Origin: Leucobacter zeae
Lineage (GTDB): Bacteria; Actinomycetota; Actinomycetes; Actinomycetales; Microbacteriaceae
Assembly (NCBI RefSeq): GCF_016758175.1
Contig: NZ_QYAB01000001.1
Span: 1 to 64,000 of the forward strand
Direction: 5' to 3'
Length of the DNA: 64,000 nt
Shown: one piece after another, positions 24,439 through 33,637 of the stretch
Layout: each line of letters opens with the position of its first letter
Position numbering within the stretch: position 1 is the stretch's first letter
Notes under the pieces: model-generated
What the model saw: the letters and a program-made list of their open reading frames with translations, nothing else
Told to the model about the DNA's origin: nothing
Databases searched by the model: none
Made by a program: the position numbers and the translations under genes

Positions 24439-27400
24439 TCATGCGAGGGCCTTCCTGCGGCGAAGCGCCATCAAGGTGAGCGCCGCGGCCGCTGCAATCC
24501 CGCTTCCGAGGAGGATGGAGAAGGTGCCGACGCCGCCGGTGAGGGGGATGTTCAGGCCGGGCCGCTGCTCGTTCTCGAACGCCACATCGAACGCGGTGTC
24601 GCCTCGAACGGTGATCTCGTGCGGCGTATCGTCCAGCACATAGCCCGCGGGAGCTCGCGTCTCGACCACAACATAATCGCCCGTGATGAGCCCGGCGATG
24701 CGGAACTTGCCCGCCTCCGGGTTCGTGTCGGGGCCTGCACAGTCCGCCGCCTGGTCCTCGACGCAGTCCGTGACCGCGACCGCGGATCCGACCGGGTCCC
24801 CGTTCTCGTCGACCCGGGTGAGCGACCACTCGGAACCGGAGAGGAACTCAGTCGTGTCGCCAGCGTTGACCTTCTCCCAGGAGAGCGTCGACGACTGCAC
24901 CAGGATGCCGGCCGGGTCGCAGGACTCGTCCACCGCCGTATCCGCAGGAACAGCGCAAGCGTTGTTGATGAGCGAACCACCAACGGCTTCGTCACCCAGC
25001 TCAATCGAGTACTCGATCGTCACCGCGTTGTCCTCGCCGGGGAGCAGCTCCGGGATCACCGCCCCGGCCTCCAGCCCAGCAGGCAGCGGGTCCAGCGCGG
25101 CAAGATCGACCTGGTCGTCGGTGATCTGCACATCGGTGAGAGTCTCGTCACCCGTGTTCGTCACCACGAGACGGTACGGAACGGTGTCTCCCGCATACCA
25201 AGTCGGATAGTCGTCCACGTTCTGCGCGTCGTGCCAGTTCCCCTCGTCGTCCTGCACGTACTTCTTGATCGTCAGCGAGTTCACCGCCGCGATCTGGAAC
25301 CAGCTCGACGTCCGCATCACCAGCTGTGTGCGGGACGCGCGAGCTTCAGCACGATTGACGTAGATGTCCTCGAACGTCGCATCCTCGGTCGTGACATTGA
25401 TCTTGAACTCCTGCGACTCGCCGGCGGGAAGCGAAGGGCCGATCACACGCACTGCGGTCGCATCGGGCGTGAAGGTCGTAGACCACCCCGCCGTGTTGCC
25501 TGCGACGTTTCCGGCCGCACCGTTCGATGCGTCCGCGGGATCATCGACTAGCGTGGCAGGGTCCTTCGTCGTGTAGTACACCGTCGCACCAGCAACTGCT
25601 GTCACCGGCCCAGATAGCTCATACGTTCCGGTGAAGCTCGTGCCTCGACCGTCACCGTTGTGGGGCAGGATGTCTATCGTGTCCGTGAATGATTGAGCGA
25701 CTGAATCAGCTGACGTCAGACGGACCGTCCAGCCATCCGTCGCGGTGCCATTATCGTGGGGCACCTGTTGGGCGTCGGCAGTCTTAGTAAGGAAGGTGTA
25801 GCCGCCGTCACGCACACGGGTGGTGGCAGTGTCACTGTCAGTCACGCCTGCAAGTTCAACTTCGACGCTGTTCGTGTAAGTCACTCCGGGCGCAGCGGCG
25901 TCGTCAACCGTCGCGCTCAGGAGGATGGTGTAGTCCGTGTTGGTGGATACGTTGTCGAGGTTCCAGTACAAGCTCTGACCGCTCACTGTTGTGGGAACTA
26001 CGCTCGCGCTACCAGGAACATATGTCAGTCCAGCCGGAAGCAGGTCAGTGACTTCGAGATCATTGACTGTCGTATTTACTGGGGCCTCCACACGATACTT
26101 AAGCGTAAAATTCACAGTCGCGCCGGGCATCGTGGTGGACTGGTCAACAATCTTCTCCACCAGCGGTCGTCCAGCGACGATACGAAGTACGTCTCGCCCA
26201 CCACCCGTGTAGGGATAGCGCGATCCCGGGGTCACAGTGCCCTGCAACGGCACGTCGGCCGCATTCATCGTTCGATGCGGGTCGACCCAAGCATTGCTTC
26301 CGAACCGGTAACTGGTCCAGGTCCAAATGTCCTGGCCGACGGCAACATTCGGCTTCACCGTGGAATATGTACGGAGGGCAGCGATCGCATCGGGCACATT
26401 TGCTGCAGCAGGGATGGTCGCGCGGATCGCCTTAACAGTTGAGAGATCGGCCGGAAGCGTTGTCGACCAAGTCGACCCCGTCGAACCATCGCACTTGAAG
26501 TTGTTGGGGTTGTAGGAGCCGCTGTTCGGATCGACCAGGCCGCCTCCCGTGCCGGTGTAGTACTCGTAGATGATGCCCGGATAGGGAGTGATCACCCCAT
26601 TCGAGATGCTGCCGATCGCCGAGCTATTGAAACTCACATATTTGGTGTCCAAGATCGTGCATACCTGGGTCTGCGTTTCTGTACCGCTCGGGGGGCGGAT
26701 GCCCGAAGTTGAGAGAACCTGCTGTCCAGCCATCGTTCGGTATGTGTCCGTCCAGATACTTCCTTCGACTGGAGGAGACATCTGGTTGAGAACCCAGCCG
26801 CCCGTCCAAGTGCCACGAACAGAAGCGCGCGAATTGCTATTGTTCGACGTGATATCAACGCTCGTCTCGCCGGACACTGAAGTGTAGGTTGGAGCATTTG
26901 AAGTGAACGAAATCGTCGTTGAACTCACATACGTGAAACGTACTGAGATCAGTCCTGCCGCGACGACGTCCCACTCCGTCGGAAGATCAATCCCTGTCGA
27001 GTCTCGAGTCGGATCAAGGGTCTTCGAATAGTCGATACCTGTGAGCGTGAGGCGAAGTCGGTTAGGGGCGATTTGAACGAGAGTGCAAGTCACAGGAAAT
27101 GGTGCGGTCTGGTCGGCCGAGAACCCTACGCCAGAGTAGGGGTGCCCTGCATTCGTCAGGTTCTGCGGTGTGCACCCAGTAACAGACGGCGTGACTGCCT
27201 CTCCACCGGTCGCGGAGAAGTTGAGGTCATAACTGACGGTCGACGGCCCAGCCGTTGAACCGGTGGCATGTCGCAACGACCAAGGGAACTGAATGACGTT
27301 CCTGGTTCCATCCTGGCTCGACCGAGGTGAACCTGCATCGAACTTCATGTCCATAGCGAACGGATTAACGAGATCGAGCTCTGGCAGTGTAAACGTAGCT

Positions 27401-27915
27401 TCGTTGACTCCAGGCTCGCCGACGCTCGCGGTAAGACTTACCTTGTCACCGGTCACACCATCAGCAATTACACCGGCAAGCAACAGTTCGGCGGTGCCAA
27501 GGTTGCGAGTCCCGAGATTACAGACGAGCGTCGATCCATCGTCCTGAATCTCTGGAACGGGAGTAACCCCTGTGGTGAGACACTCGGCCGGAATCTCGGT
27601 GAAGACCGCATTCTGGGCCGTGAATGTAATGGTGACGTTGTCCTGCGGCGGGTTCTCGGGTGCAGCCTCAGCATCATTGATGTTGTAGCGCCACACCGTC
27701 GTAAGCCCCGTGCCACTCTTCACCGGGTCGGGGGTGCCTGCAGCCCAGTTACCTTCGATCTCATAGACCGTGGTCACTGCTTGAGCGGCCGAAGGAACGA
27801 CCATTCCGGCTGCAATCAGCCCGGTCGTCAATGCCGCGACCGCAACACTGTTCCGCGCCCGTCGCCGGGCATCTGCACCCTTGCGACGTCGACTCAAATC
27901 GAACCAGCGTCTCAT
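24439..27915 (-). CDS. Large LPXTG surface protein, probable pilus tip adhesin
   Basis: 1158 residues. A basic N-terminus and signal peptide cover about 1-46. A long N-terminal region (about 47-590) has no recognised family and may bind the target surface. DUF11-like repeats follow ('LEVTDLLPAGLTYVPGSASV' around 640; another around 950). A SpaA-like domain near 1030-1110 has the E-box-like 'VVVETRAPAGYVLDD'. The C-terminus has the sorting signal 'IPLTGG' (from 1123), a hydrophobic helix and 'RRRKALA'. It is the first gene of the pilus operon, the usual place for a tip subunit. An ECF-type promoter motif lies about 200 nt upstream at 28115-28150. Confidence 0.85.
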   Translation of the reverse strand: MRRWFDLSRRRKGADARRRARNSVAVAALTTGLIAAGMVVPSAAQAVTTVYEIEGNWAAGTPDPVKSGTGLTTVWRYNINDAEAAPENPPQDNVTITFTAQNAVFTEIPAECLTTGVTPVPEIQDDGSTLVCNLGTRNLGTAELLLAGVIADGVTGDKVSLTASVGEPGVNEATFTLPELDLVNPFAMDMKFDAGSPRSSQDGTRNVIQFPWSLRHATGSTAGPSTVSYDLNFSATGGEAVTPSVTGCTPQNLTNAGHPYSGVGFSADQTAPFPVTCTLVQIAPNRLRLTLTGIDYSKTLDPTRDSTGIDLPTEWDVVAAGLISVRFTYVSSTTISFTSNAPTYTSVSGETSVDITSNNSNSRASVRGTWTGGWVLNQMSPPVEGSIWTDTYRTMAGQQVLSTSGIRPPSGTETQTQVCTILDTKYVSFNSSAIGSISNGVITPYPGIIYEYYTGTGGGLVDPNSGSYNPNNFKCDGSTGSTWSTTLPADLSTVKAIRATIPAAANVPDAIAALRTYSTVKPNVAVGQDIWTWTSYRFGSNAWVDPHRTMNAADVPLQGTVTPGSRYPYTGGGRDVLRIVAGRPLVEKIVDQSTTMPGATVNFTLKYRVEAPVNTTVNDLEVTDLLPAGLTYVPGSASVVPTTVSGQSLYWNLDNVSTNTDYTILLSATVDDAAAPGVTYTNSVEVELAGVTDSDTATTRVRDGGYTFLTKTADAQQVPHDNGTATDGWTVRLTSADSVAQSFTDTIDILPHNGDGRGTSFTGTYELSGPVTAVAGATVYYTTKDPATLVDDPADASNGAAGNVAGNTAGWSTTFTPDATAVRVIGPSLPAGESQEFKINVTTEDATFEDIYVNRAEARASRTQLVMRTSSWFQIAAVNSLTIKKYVQDDEGNWHDAQNVDDYPTWYAGDTVPYRLVVTNTGDETLTDVQITDDQVDLAALDPLPAGLEAGAVIPELLPGEDNAVTIEYSIELGDEAVGGSLINNACAVPADTAVDESCDPAGILVQSSTLSWEKVNAGDTTEFLSGSEWSLTRVDENGDPVGSAVAVTDCVEDQAADCAGPDTNPEAGKFRIAGLITGDYVVVETRAPAGYVLDDTPHEITVRGDTAFDVAFENEQRPGLNIPLTGGVGTFSILLGSGIAAAAALTLMALRRRKALA

Positions 27916-28114
27916 AAGGTTTCCCCACCTTCTCGCGAACTCTGCTCATACCCCAGCGCTCGAGATGAGTATTGGATCACCGACCAAACGGGAGGACTCT
28001 CGCTGTGTTTCCCAAACATTCGCTACTTTTCCTACTCGCCATGAGTTCCGTAAAAACTCGGGCCAGAATGCCTTCACCCAGCCCTGCACATGGAGGGCAA
28101 ACTTTTCACCCCTG

Positions 28115-28150
28115 TTGACTAAGACGCGCCCCGATTCAAAAGTCCGACGC
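28115..28150 (-). promoter_or_regulatory. ECF-type promoter motif, pilus operon
   Basis: Read on the minus strand: GCGTCGGACTTTTG, then CGTCTTAGT. GGAC (28142-28145) and CGTC (28123-28126) are exactly 15 nt apart. It lies about 205 nt upstream of the tip adhesin start and shares sequence and spacing with the motifs at 28710 and 33728. Confidence 0.7.
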
Positions 28151-28549
28151 CAGCATTCAGGAAACTTTGCACTTTTCTGAAGTGCTTGCCATGAAGGACT
28201 ACATGTACAAGGGGAGATGAGGTGCGAATCGGCCTGTTCCTCGTGACCTGTTGCGATTTCGGTGTCCGCTAGAACACTGCACATCGTGCGCGGAAGGCAC
28301 ACCTCATCGCCGGAGCGTGGCGTTCGCACCTCGGCTTCAGAGCCCTTCGTCGCCGGATATGTGGAGATGCTGGGGGTGCCACCAGGTTGATTCCCGAGGG
28401 CCGGCCCCCGCGAGTCGTGCGAGTAGTGGACGTGCAGTCCGACAAGTAGCGCTATCGCTGAGCTGGCGGACGTCCGGACCAAGGCAGTCCTCGGTATGTG
28501 AGGCACGAGCGCGATAGGACGGCGTCTGGGGGCGCTGGCACAGTAGCTG

Positions 28550-28710
28550 CACAAAATGAAATATGCCTGTCCGGACAACGAGCGCAGTAGGGGGGTTTGC
28601 GCTCTTGATTGTCCGGACAGGCATGAGGTCACGCGGATGGGAATGCTCCGGTGTTTTGTCACCTCAGCAGGCGGTTGCGCTCTTGGGGGTAAGCCTTTTC
28701 CGCCTGTACT
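28550..28710 (-). ncRNA. Candidate small RNA from an ECF-type promoter
   Basis: An ECF-type motif at 28710-28744 would start a minus-strand transcript near 28709. A 23-bp hairpin (28563-28624) followed on that strand by ATATTTCATTTT would end it near 28550, about 155 nt. No convincing ORF is inside. Alternatively this is a long leader of the pilus operon. Confidence 0.35.
28563..28624 (-). terminator. Strong hairpin with palindromic arms
   Basis: Outer arms 28563-28578 and 28609-28624 pair perfectly over 16 bp. Inner arms 28580-28586 and 28598-28604 add 7 bp. Each outer arm contains GTCCGGAC, so the site could also be a protein-binding inverted repeat. Confidence 0.6.
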
Positions 28711-28744
28711 GACTGAGACGCTGGTTCTCACAAGAATCCGACGC
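28710..28744 (-). promoter_or_regulatory. ECF-type promoter motif, second copy
   Basis: On the minus strand: CGTCGGATTCTTG, then CGTCTCAGT. GGAT (28736-28739) and CGTC (28717-28720) are 15 nt apart. It points away from the sigma gene at 28960 and toward the hairpin at 28563-28624. Confidence 0.65.
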
Positions 28745-28959
28745 GCTTCATCAAAATTCAGTCGCAGTTTTTCTTCCGTCGGACTCCTCGACGAATGAGC
28801 GTCTTATTCATATGAAGGAAGTTTGGCAATTGTCAACGAGCGGCCGCACCTAGCGAGCTCTTTCAATGGGATGCCACGCACCGTGGCCTGGGACTCGAAG
28901 TTCCGTCTTGTTGGACTGCCGAAGACACAATGATGTACCTGCTTTCGGGGGAGGAAGCG

Positions 28960-30780
28960 TTGGGGAGAAGACAGGTAGTCGCGCTCGCAAGCGACATGGA
29001 ACTCGTTGAAGCGACACGTGCCGGCGATACCAAGGCGTTTCGTGAGCTGTGGGATCGTCACGCTGCGGCAGTGGGTGCAGTCACCCGGGCGTTTACGTCG
29101 CTCAGTTCGGATGACATCCTTCAGGAAACCTTCTTGAGGATCTGGAAGCAGCTGGAGGCCGGAAACGGTCCACAGACTGCGTTTCGCGCCTACGCCATTG
29201 CTACGGCGCGTTCGATCGCTTCGAGCATGGGACGGCGTCGGACCGTCGATGAAATCACGGGCGTGACAGATGAAACGCTTGATGCGTACGCGGAGCCCGT
29301 GGGTGACGAGCCGGAGCGCCTGTTCGAGAATGAGTTCACCGCTGCGGTGTTCCGTTCACTCCCGGTGCGGTGGCAGGAAGTGCTCTGGTACCGCGATGTC
29401 GAGGGACTGGCAGTCAGAGAGTTTTCCCAGTACCTCGGCATGAATGAAAACGCCACCAGTGCGTTGTTGAAGCGAGCACGCGAGGGTTTCAAACAAGCCT
29501 GGATCGCCGCGAATCTCGACTCCGGCTCAGTTTCTTCACCAGAGTGCAAGTGGGTGGTCGAACGGCTCCCTCAGTACTCACGCGGGCTTGCATCACCCAA
29601 CGCACGGCGAAGGGTCGAGGCGCACTTGGAAACGTGCGATGCCTGCTCAATGATGGCAGGCGAGGCGGAGCAATTGCATCGTCGACTGGCGGCGGTCCTC
29701 CTCCCTACAGCACTGGGCACATACGGCGCCCTCGAGTATCGTTCCTGGCTCACTTCGCAGCAGGAACCCGATCTTTCGGGTTCTCCCACATCTGCCGCCA
29801 TCGTTCGTACACGGTCACAGACGATGGGTCGCATTGCGAAAGTTGCCGTCGTGCCGCTTGCGCTTGTTTCCGCCGGCGCAATTGCCGTCTCCGTGCTGAC
29901 CGCCATGAACGATGACGTCGAGTCTGCGAGCACAGGCGCTGCCGGCCCCCGCAGCTCCGCCAGTTCGTCGCCGTCCGACTCCACCCCGCCCGAGGCCCCT
30001 GTCACACAGCACTCGACAGAGGAACACGCCGACGACGCCAGCAGAGCAGGAGACGCAACCAACGAGAGGCCCCCCACTCCTGCAGTAGCGCACGTCGTTG
30101 TTCCACCCGGACGTGACGACACCTCAGACCCGAACGCGACCGACACGACTTCGCTGACGCCGGACGTGACCATCCCGCCGCCGACGCCTCCGGTAGTTGC
30201 CCCACCACCACCCGATGACCCGGTCACTGTCCCCACGACGCTTTCGGCTTCTCCGCTGGACGGACAAGAAGTTGGCATCTACCCCAACTTCGTTGGCACC
30301 GGAGTCGCAGGAGCGAAGGTCACGATCACCGTCACCAATGATGCAGGACAAACACTCACAGCCACCACCACCGTAGGTACTGATGGTGCGTGGAAGTACA
30401 CCACGAGCAGGCTACGAGGTGTTCTCACGGTTTCCGCGTCTCAGACGTATCAGCGGGATGGGGTCGAGTATGTTGAGACTCCCACACAACTGGGAACGTA
30501 CAAGGTCGGAAATGGGCTGACGATGCGCATCACGGCAACGGGTGCAAATGAGTCCACCATCCGGGTGGCAGGCTTCGGACCAGCATCGAAGAACCAGGTC
30601 CTTAACCTCAAGTCCGCCACTCACGGCAACATCGTCACACGGCAACCCATGACGGCCCCCGGCGAAGTCGTGCTCGTGCTCCCGTACTCACGCGCCTCCC
30701 TCGACGACACCGTCTTCTATGCGGGTGACACCTCTCGCGGCCCCGGAAAACGGTGGCTCATCTCAGCACCCGCGCCTTGA
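28960..30780 (+). CDS. Membrane-tethered ECF sigma factor with extracellular Ig-like domain
   Basis: 606 residues from TTG 28960, which has GGGGGAGGA with a 4-5 nt spacer; an ATG at 28930 has none. Sigma region 2 is about 12-95 ('DILQETFLRIWKQL') and region 4 about 130-190 ('WQEVLWYRDVEGLAVREFSQ'). A complete ZAS-like zinc motif follows: C in 'ECKWVVERL', then H-x3-C-x2-C in 'HLETCDACSMM'. One transmembrane helix ('VAVVPLALVSAGAIAVSVL', about 291-317) leads to a Pro/Thr/Ser-rich stalk (about 320-425) and a bacterial Ig-like domain. ECF families with fused zinc-finger and membrane extensions are known in actinobacteria (ECF52/53 type). Here the outer part would sense the surface. A secreted protease gene follows 79 nt downstream. 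Confidence 0.85.
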   Translation: MGRRQVVALASDMELVEATRAGDTKAFRELWDRHAAAVGAVTRAFTSLSSDDILQETFLRIWKQLEAGNGPQTAFRAYAIATARSIASSMGRRRTVDEITGVTDETLDAYAEPVGDEPERLFENEFTAAVFRSLPVRWQEVLWYRDVEGLAVREFSQYLGMNENATSALLKRAREGFKQAWIAANLDSGSVSSPECKWVVERLPQYSRGLASPNARRRVEAHLETCDACSMMAGEAEQLHRRLAAVLLPTALGTYGALEYRSWLTSQQEPDLSGSPTSAAIVRTRSQTMGRIAKVAVVPLALVSAGAIAVSVLTAMNDDVESASTGAAGPRSSASSSPSDSTPPEAPVTQHSTEEHADDASRAGDATNERPPTPAVAHVVVPPGRDDTSDPNATDTTSLTPDVTIPPPTPPVVAPPPPDDPVTVPTTLSASPLDGQEVGIYPNFVGTGVAGAKVTITVTNDAGQTLTATTTVGTDGAWKYTTSRLRGVLTVSASQTYQRDGVEYVETPTQLGTYKVGNGLTMRITATGANESTIRVAGFGPASKNQVLNLKSATHGNIVTRQPMTAPGEVVLVLPYSRASLDDTVFYAGDTSRGPGKRWLISAPAP

Positions 30781-30859
30781 GCGCGGCTACCCATACAACC
30801 CCCAAGGCCAATACCTCGTCTTGCAAACACACGTGCCATAACCGGATATCGGAGCTCCC

Positions 30860-31684
30860 ATGAAACGTCGTTCATTCATCTCACTCGCCATACCGGCAGC
30901 ACTCACACTCGGCGGTGTCAACGCCATCGGACAGACAGCTCCAGCCGACGCATCACCCAACCTCGCACAGCGTGCGGCTTCGACAATGCCGTTGCCTACT
31001 GAAACCGCGCGAAGCTTCAACACCATTCGCGAGGCCGACATCCAGAACCGCCCGGTTTCGTTCACCAACATGGGCCGCAAGGTGCGTCGCTTGACAATCC
31101 AAAGCCGCATTCGAGGTGAATCCTCGACCGTCCAGAATCGAGACTCCTACGGTTTCCGCGCTACATGGAAGGTCATGGACGACATTGAGTTCTTCGTCGT
31201 CGCAGAAGTCGGCACATTTGCCACGGCCAAAGCCGTCGCACAACGCCACCTCGATGCACTGAGCAGAATTCCCTATTGCTTCCGGAAAGAGATCCAGCGT
31301 GTGACCATCGTCGATGGAAAAGGCACGTTCCGAGGAGGCGGAGGCAATATCTACACTTTTGCCGACCAGGCTCCGTCGCATAACGAGTTCCAGGGCGTCA
31401 TCTTCCACGAGGTCTTGCATTCAGTCGACCACGCCATGAGTGCGTCACAACGTGCAGCATGGAAGGCCGCGCAAACCGCTGATCGCAAAGCTGCCCCCCG
31501 ATTCGATGGCTTCGTCTCTTCATATGCCAGGCAGCATCCCGACCGGGAGGATTTTCCAAGCGCTGCAGTGCCCTGGTTCTCACTTCGCAAGCACCCCGAA
31601 CGGCTCACCTCCGAACAACGAGCCTTCATCCGAGAGCAGATTCCAAACCGCATCAAGTTCCTCAACGCGCACTATCCGGTGTAA
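30860..31684 (+). CDS. Secreted zincin-type metallopeptidase (HEVLH)
   Basis: 274 residues. A signal peptide ('KRRSFISLAIPAALTLGGVN') with cleavage near 31 makes it exported. The zinc-binding helix 'VIFHEVLHSVDH' has HExxH at 183-187; the downstream Asp-His (D190, H191) and later acidic residues could give the third ligand. The layout resembles lethal-factor-like (ATLF) zincins, though that assignment is by eye. It starts 79 nt after the tethered sigma factor on the same strand, so they are probably co-transcribed. An exported protease beside a sigma factor with an outer domain invites the idea that it trims that domain or the surface proteins it controls. Confidence 0.75.
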   Translation: MKRRSFISLAIPAALTLGGVNAIGQTAPADASPNLAQRAASTMPLPTETARSFNTIREADIQNRPVSFTNMGRKVRRLTIQSRIRGESSTVQNRDSYGFRATWKVMDDIEFFVVAEVGTFATAKAVAQRHLDALSRIPYCFRKEIQRVTIVDGKGTFRGGGGNIYTFADQAPSHNEFQGVIFHEVLHSVDHAMSASQRAAWKAAQTADRKAAPRFDGFVSSYARQHPDREDFPSAAVPWFSLRKHPERLTSEQRAFIREQIPNRIKFLNAHYPV

Positions 31685-31730
31685 CCTCACGCTGAACAGC
31701 GGGTAGAACCCACAATCGTCCCGGTACGCT

Positions 31731-31779
31731 CAGACAGTTCTGCCCCCTGCCCGACATGGGCAGGGGGCAGAACTGTCTG
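31731..31779. terminator. 22-bp perfect hairpin between convergent protease genes
   Basis: Arms 31731-31752 and 31758-31779 pair over 22 bp with loop GACAT. Placed between two convergent stop codons, it is a likely bidirectional terminator. Confidence 0.8.
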
Positions 31780-31822
31780 CTGCGGGCCAATCATGCTCCT
31801 ACAGAGCGAAACAGGCGTGCGA

Positions 31823-33637
31823 CTACTTCGCTGAAACCTTCACCGCGGTTGAAGTTCGTTCTCCGCCCGTGTAGCACTTGTTCTTCGCTGTCACGGTGAC
31901 TGTGATGGACGTCTTGGCGTCCGCGGCCTTCAGTACATAGTTCTTGCCTGTGGCACCAGTGATGTTCACGCCATTTCGCTTCCATTGATAGCTCAGCGTT
32001 GCCGTCGCAGGTTCACGAGTCCCGGCGACAGCGCTCAGGGTCTTTCCCACCTTGGGCGTGCCGCTGATCTTCGCACCGCCCGGCCTCGCCATGGTCTTCT
32101 GAGCGCCGTCGAAGAACACGCACAGATCAGCCAGGCTCGGTTCCGTCTTGACTACCTCGACCCTGACCTTGCCGCTGAAGCTCGTAAATGCCTGACCGGG
32201 AACGAGTGCGTTGCCGCCGGGTTTGGCGGCCATTGTGTCACTCATACCGGATCGGTTCAGCGCCACGGAGCCTTTGCCTACCATCCTGAGGACCCTTACT
32301 CCGCGCTTGAGCTCGCGCTCAGAATAGTAGCTGGAAGGCCAGTTTGCGTAGTACGCATCGGCGTCCCGGAGCATGCCTGCACGGTACTCGAGGTAGTACT
32401 TCTCCTGGCTCGCAGGGTCAGTGATCTCAATAGCGGTAAGCCCGTTCTCTACGGGTGCTGCGGAGTGACGCAGGGTTGCAGGTTGAATCTTCCCACCCGC
32501 GTTCGACAGTTTCACGATGTCGGCGTCCTCGATGACGCCGAGACGGATGCGATCCGTGACGTTCGACGCGGGGATGGGTTGACTCTTCGAGATCCCCTTG
32601 TAGTCGTATCTGCCTCCCATGACGTCATATGCGTCGTAGTAGCTTGTCACGGAACAGTTCTTGCTCGAGGGCACTCCCTTTTCGTCAAACCGGAGAGTAT
32701 CAATCTGTCCGCCCGTGCAATCGAGTTCGTTGGAGTGGCTGAGGCCGAGGTTATGTCCGAACTCGTGCGAGAGAACGTAGTTCCAGTTATGTGTGTCGTC
32801 CCGCTTGAACGTGGCCCAGATGGTTCCTGCCGAATTCAATCCATCACCCAGTTCGGCGTTCGCACCGAACACCGCCCCGCACGCACTGAGCGACTCAATG
32901 ATAAGGAGATGCTTGCGCGTGGTGTTCGTCATGTAGTCCCTCCGAGTCAGACCGTACTGCTGCGCGGCCCACTCTCGAATCTTCTTCCCGTCGCCGCTGC
33001 AAACGTCGGCCCCCAGCTGACCGGCAGGTACGCGCCGGAATTTGACCTCATTCACCTTGATGCTCGAAATCCGCCCCTCTGTCTCAGTGCCCCAGTACGC
33101 TCCGACCTTCGCGATCTCGTTGCGAATCGTACTTTCGCTCATGAACGGGTGCTTCGCGCCTTCGAGGTACACCACGTCAATGGTGTGCGCGTACGTGGAA
33201 TCCCCAGCACGTGGCTCAGGAACCTCATCAACGTCAGCCGACACCTGCTGCAGGGGCGCGTTCTGCTGCAACGCGAGTGCGAGTATGCGCTCGTCACTCG
33301 CCTGCGAGCCGGCAGACTTTTCGACCTTGAGTCGCGCAGATTCAGAAAGCGCAAAGCGCGCCGAAACCGGCTGTCCTGAGTGAAGGTCGTCTGCTTCTGG
33401 GAGCTCGAGCGGGACGCTGATTCCGCTCTCGGTGATCAAGACGGTTTCCGCTGCGGTAGTACCTGCAGCCGCGCCATCCTCGGTCGGGACAACCGCTAGG
33501 GTTCCGGAGACGTTGATCGATGATTCCTTGGCTTCCAGCTGTTGTGGTTCGGCGTTCGCAATTGAGGCGCCACCGAGGACCAACGGGAGTACAATTCCGC
33601 CCGCCATTGCCGCATGAAACTTCCTCTTGACCCGCAT
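31823..33637 (-). CDS. Secreted metzincin metalloprotease with C-terminal Ig-like domain
   Basis: 604 residues. Signal peptide 1-29 (cleavage after 'GGASIANA'). A propeptide-like region runs to about 145. The catalytic metzincin helix 'HEFGHNLGLSH' (H291, E292, H295, H301) and a Met-turn in 'YDVMGGR' near 338 are both present, as in gametolysin (M11) or reprolysin-like enzymes. The C-terminal about 80 residues form an Ig-like domain ('LSYQWKRNGVNITGATG') found on secreted bacterial enzymes. There is no sorting signal, so it should be released or loosely bound. An ECF-type promoter motif sits 94 nt upstream of the ATG, linking it to the tethered-sigma circuit. Confidence 0.85.
   Translation of the reverse strand: MRVKRKFHAAMAGGIVLPLVLGGASIANAEPQQLEAKESSINVSGTLAVVPTEDGAAAGTTAAETVLITESGISVPLELPEADDLHSGQPVSARFALSESARLKVEKSAGSQASDERILALALQQNAPLQQVSADVDEVPEPRAGDSTYAHTIDVVYLEGAKHPFMSESTIRNEIAKVGAYWGTETEGRISSIKVNEVKFRRVPAGQLGADVCSGDGKKIREWAAQQYGLTRRDYMTNTTRKHLLIIESLSACGAVFGANAELGDGLNSAGTIWATFKRDDTHNWNYVLSHEFGHNLGLSHSNELDCTGGQIDTLRFDEKGVPSSKNCSVTSYYDAYDVMGGRYDYKGISKSQPIPASNVTDRIRLGVIEDADIVKLSNAGGKIQPATLRHSAAPVENGLTAIEITDPASQEKYYLEYRAGMLRDADAYYANWPSSYYSERELKRGVRVLRMVGKGSVALNRSGMSDTMAAKPGGNALVPGQAFTSFSGKVRVEVVKTEPSLADLCVFFDGAQKTMARPGGAKISGTPKVGKTLSAVAGTREPATATLSYQWKRNGVNITGATGKNYVLKAADAKTSITVTVTAKNKCYTGGERTSTAVKVSAK

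Larger units (their letters stand above)
27916..28959. other. 1-kb regulatory intergenic region of the pilus and sigma genes
   Basis: This region separates the pilus operon from the divergent sigma gene. It contains two ECF-type promoter motifs facing the pilus side (28115-28150, 28710-28744), a strong hairpin (28563-28624) and three GTCCGGAC palindromes (28472, 28569, 28611). Open frames here overlap on both strands without convincing starts; no protein gene is called. Confidence 0.6.

Noticed and set aside
24368-24829. N-terminal extension of the backbone pilin frame
   Set aside because: The extension overlaps the adhesin gene in another frame and is Arg/Gly/His-rich. The signal peptide and ribosome-binding site support the start at 24367.
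27946-28731. 261-codon minus-strand open frame upstream of the pilus operon
   Set aside because: It spans two promoter motifs and a strong hairpin, has mixed composition and no signal or domain. A short internal part near 28260-28500 is slightly protein-like but not convincing.
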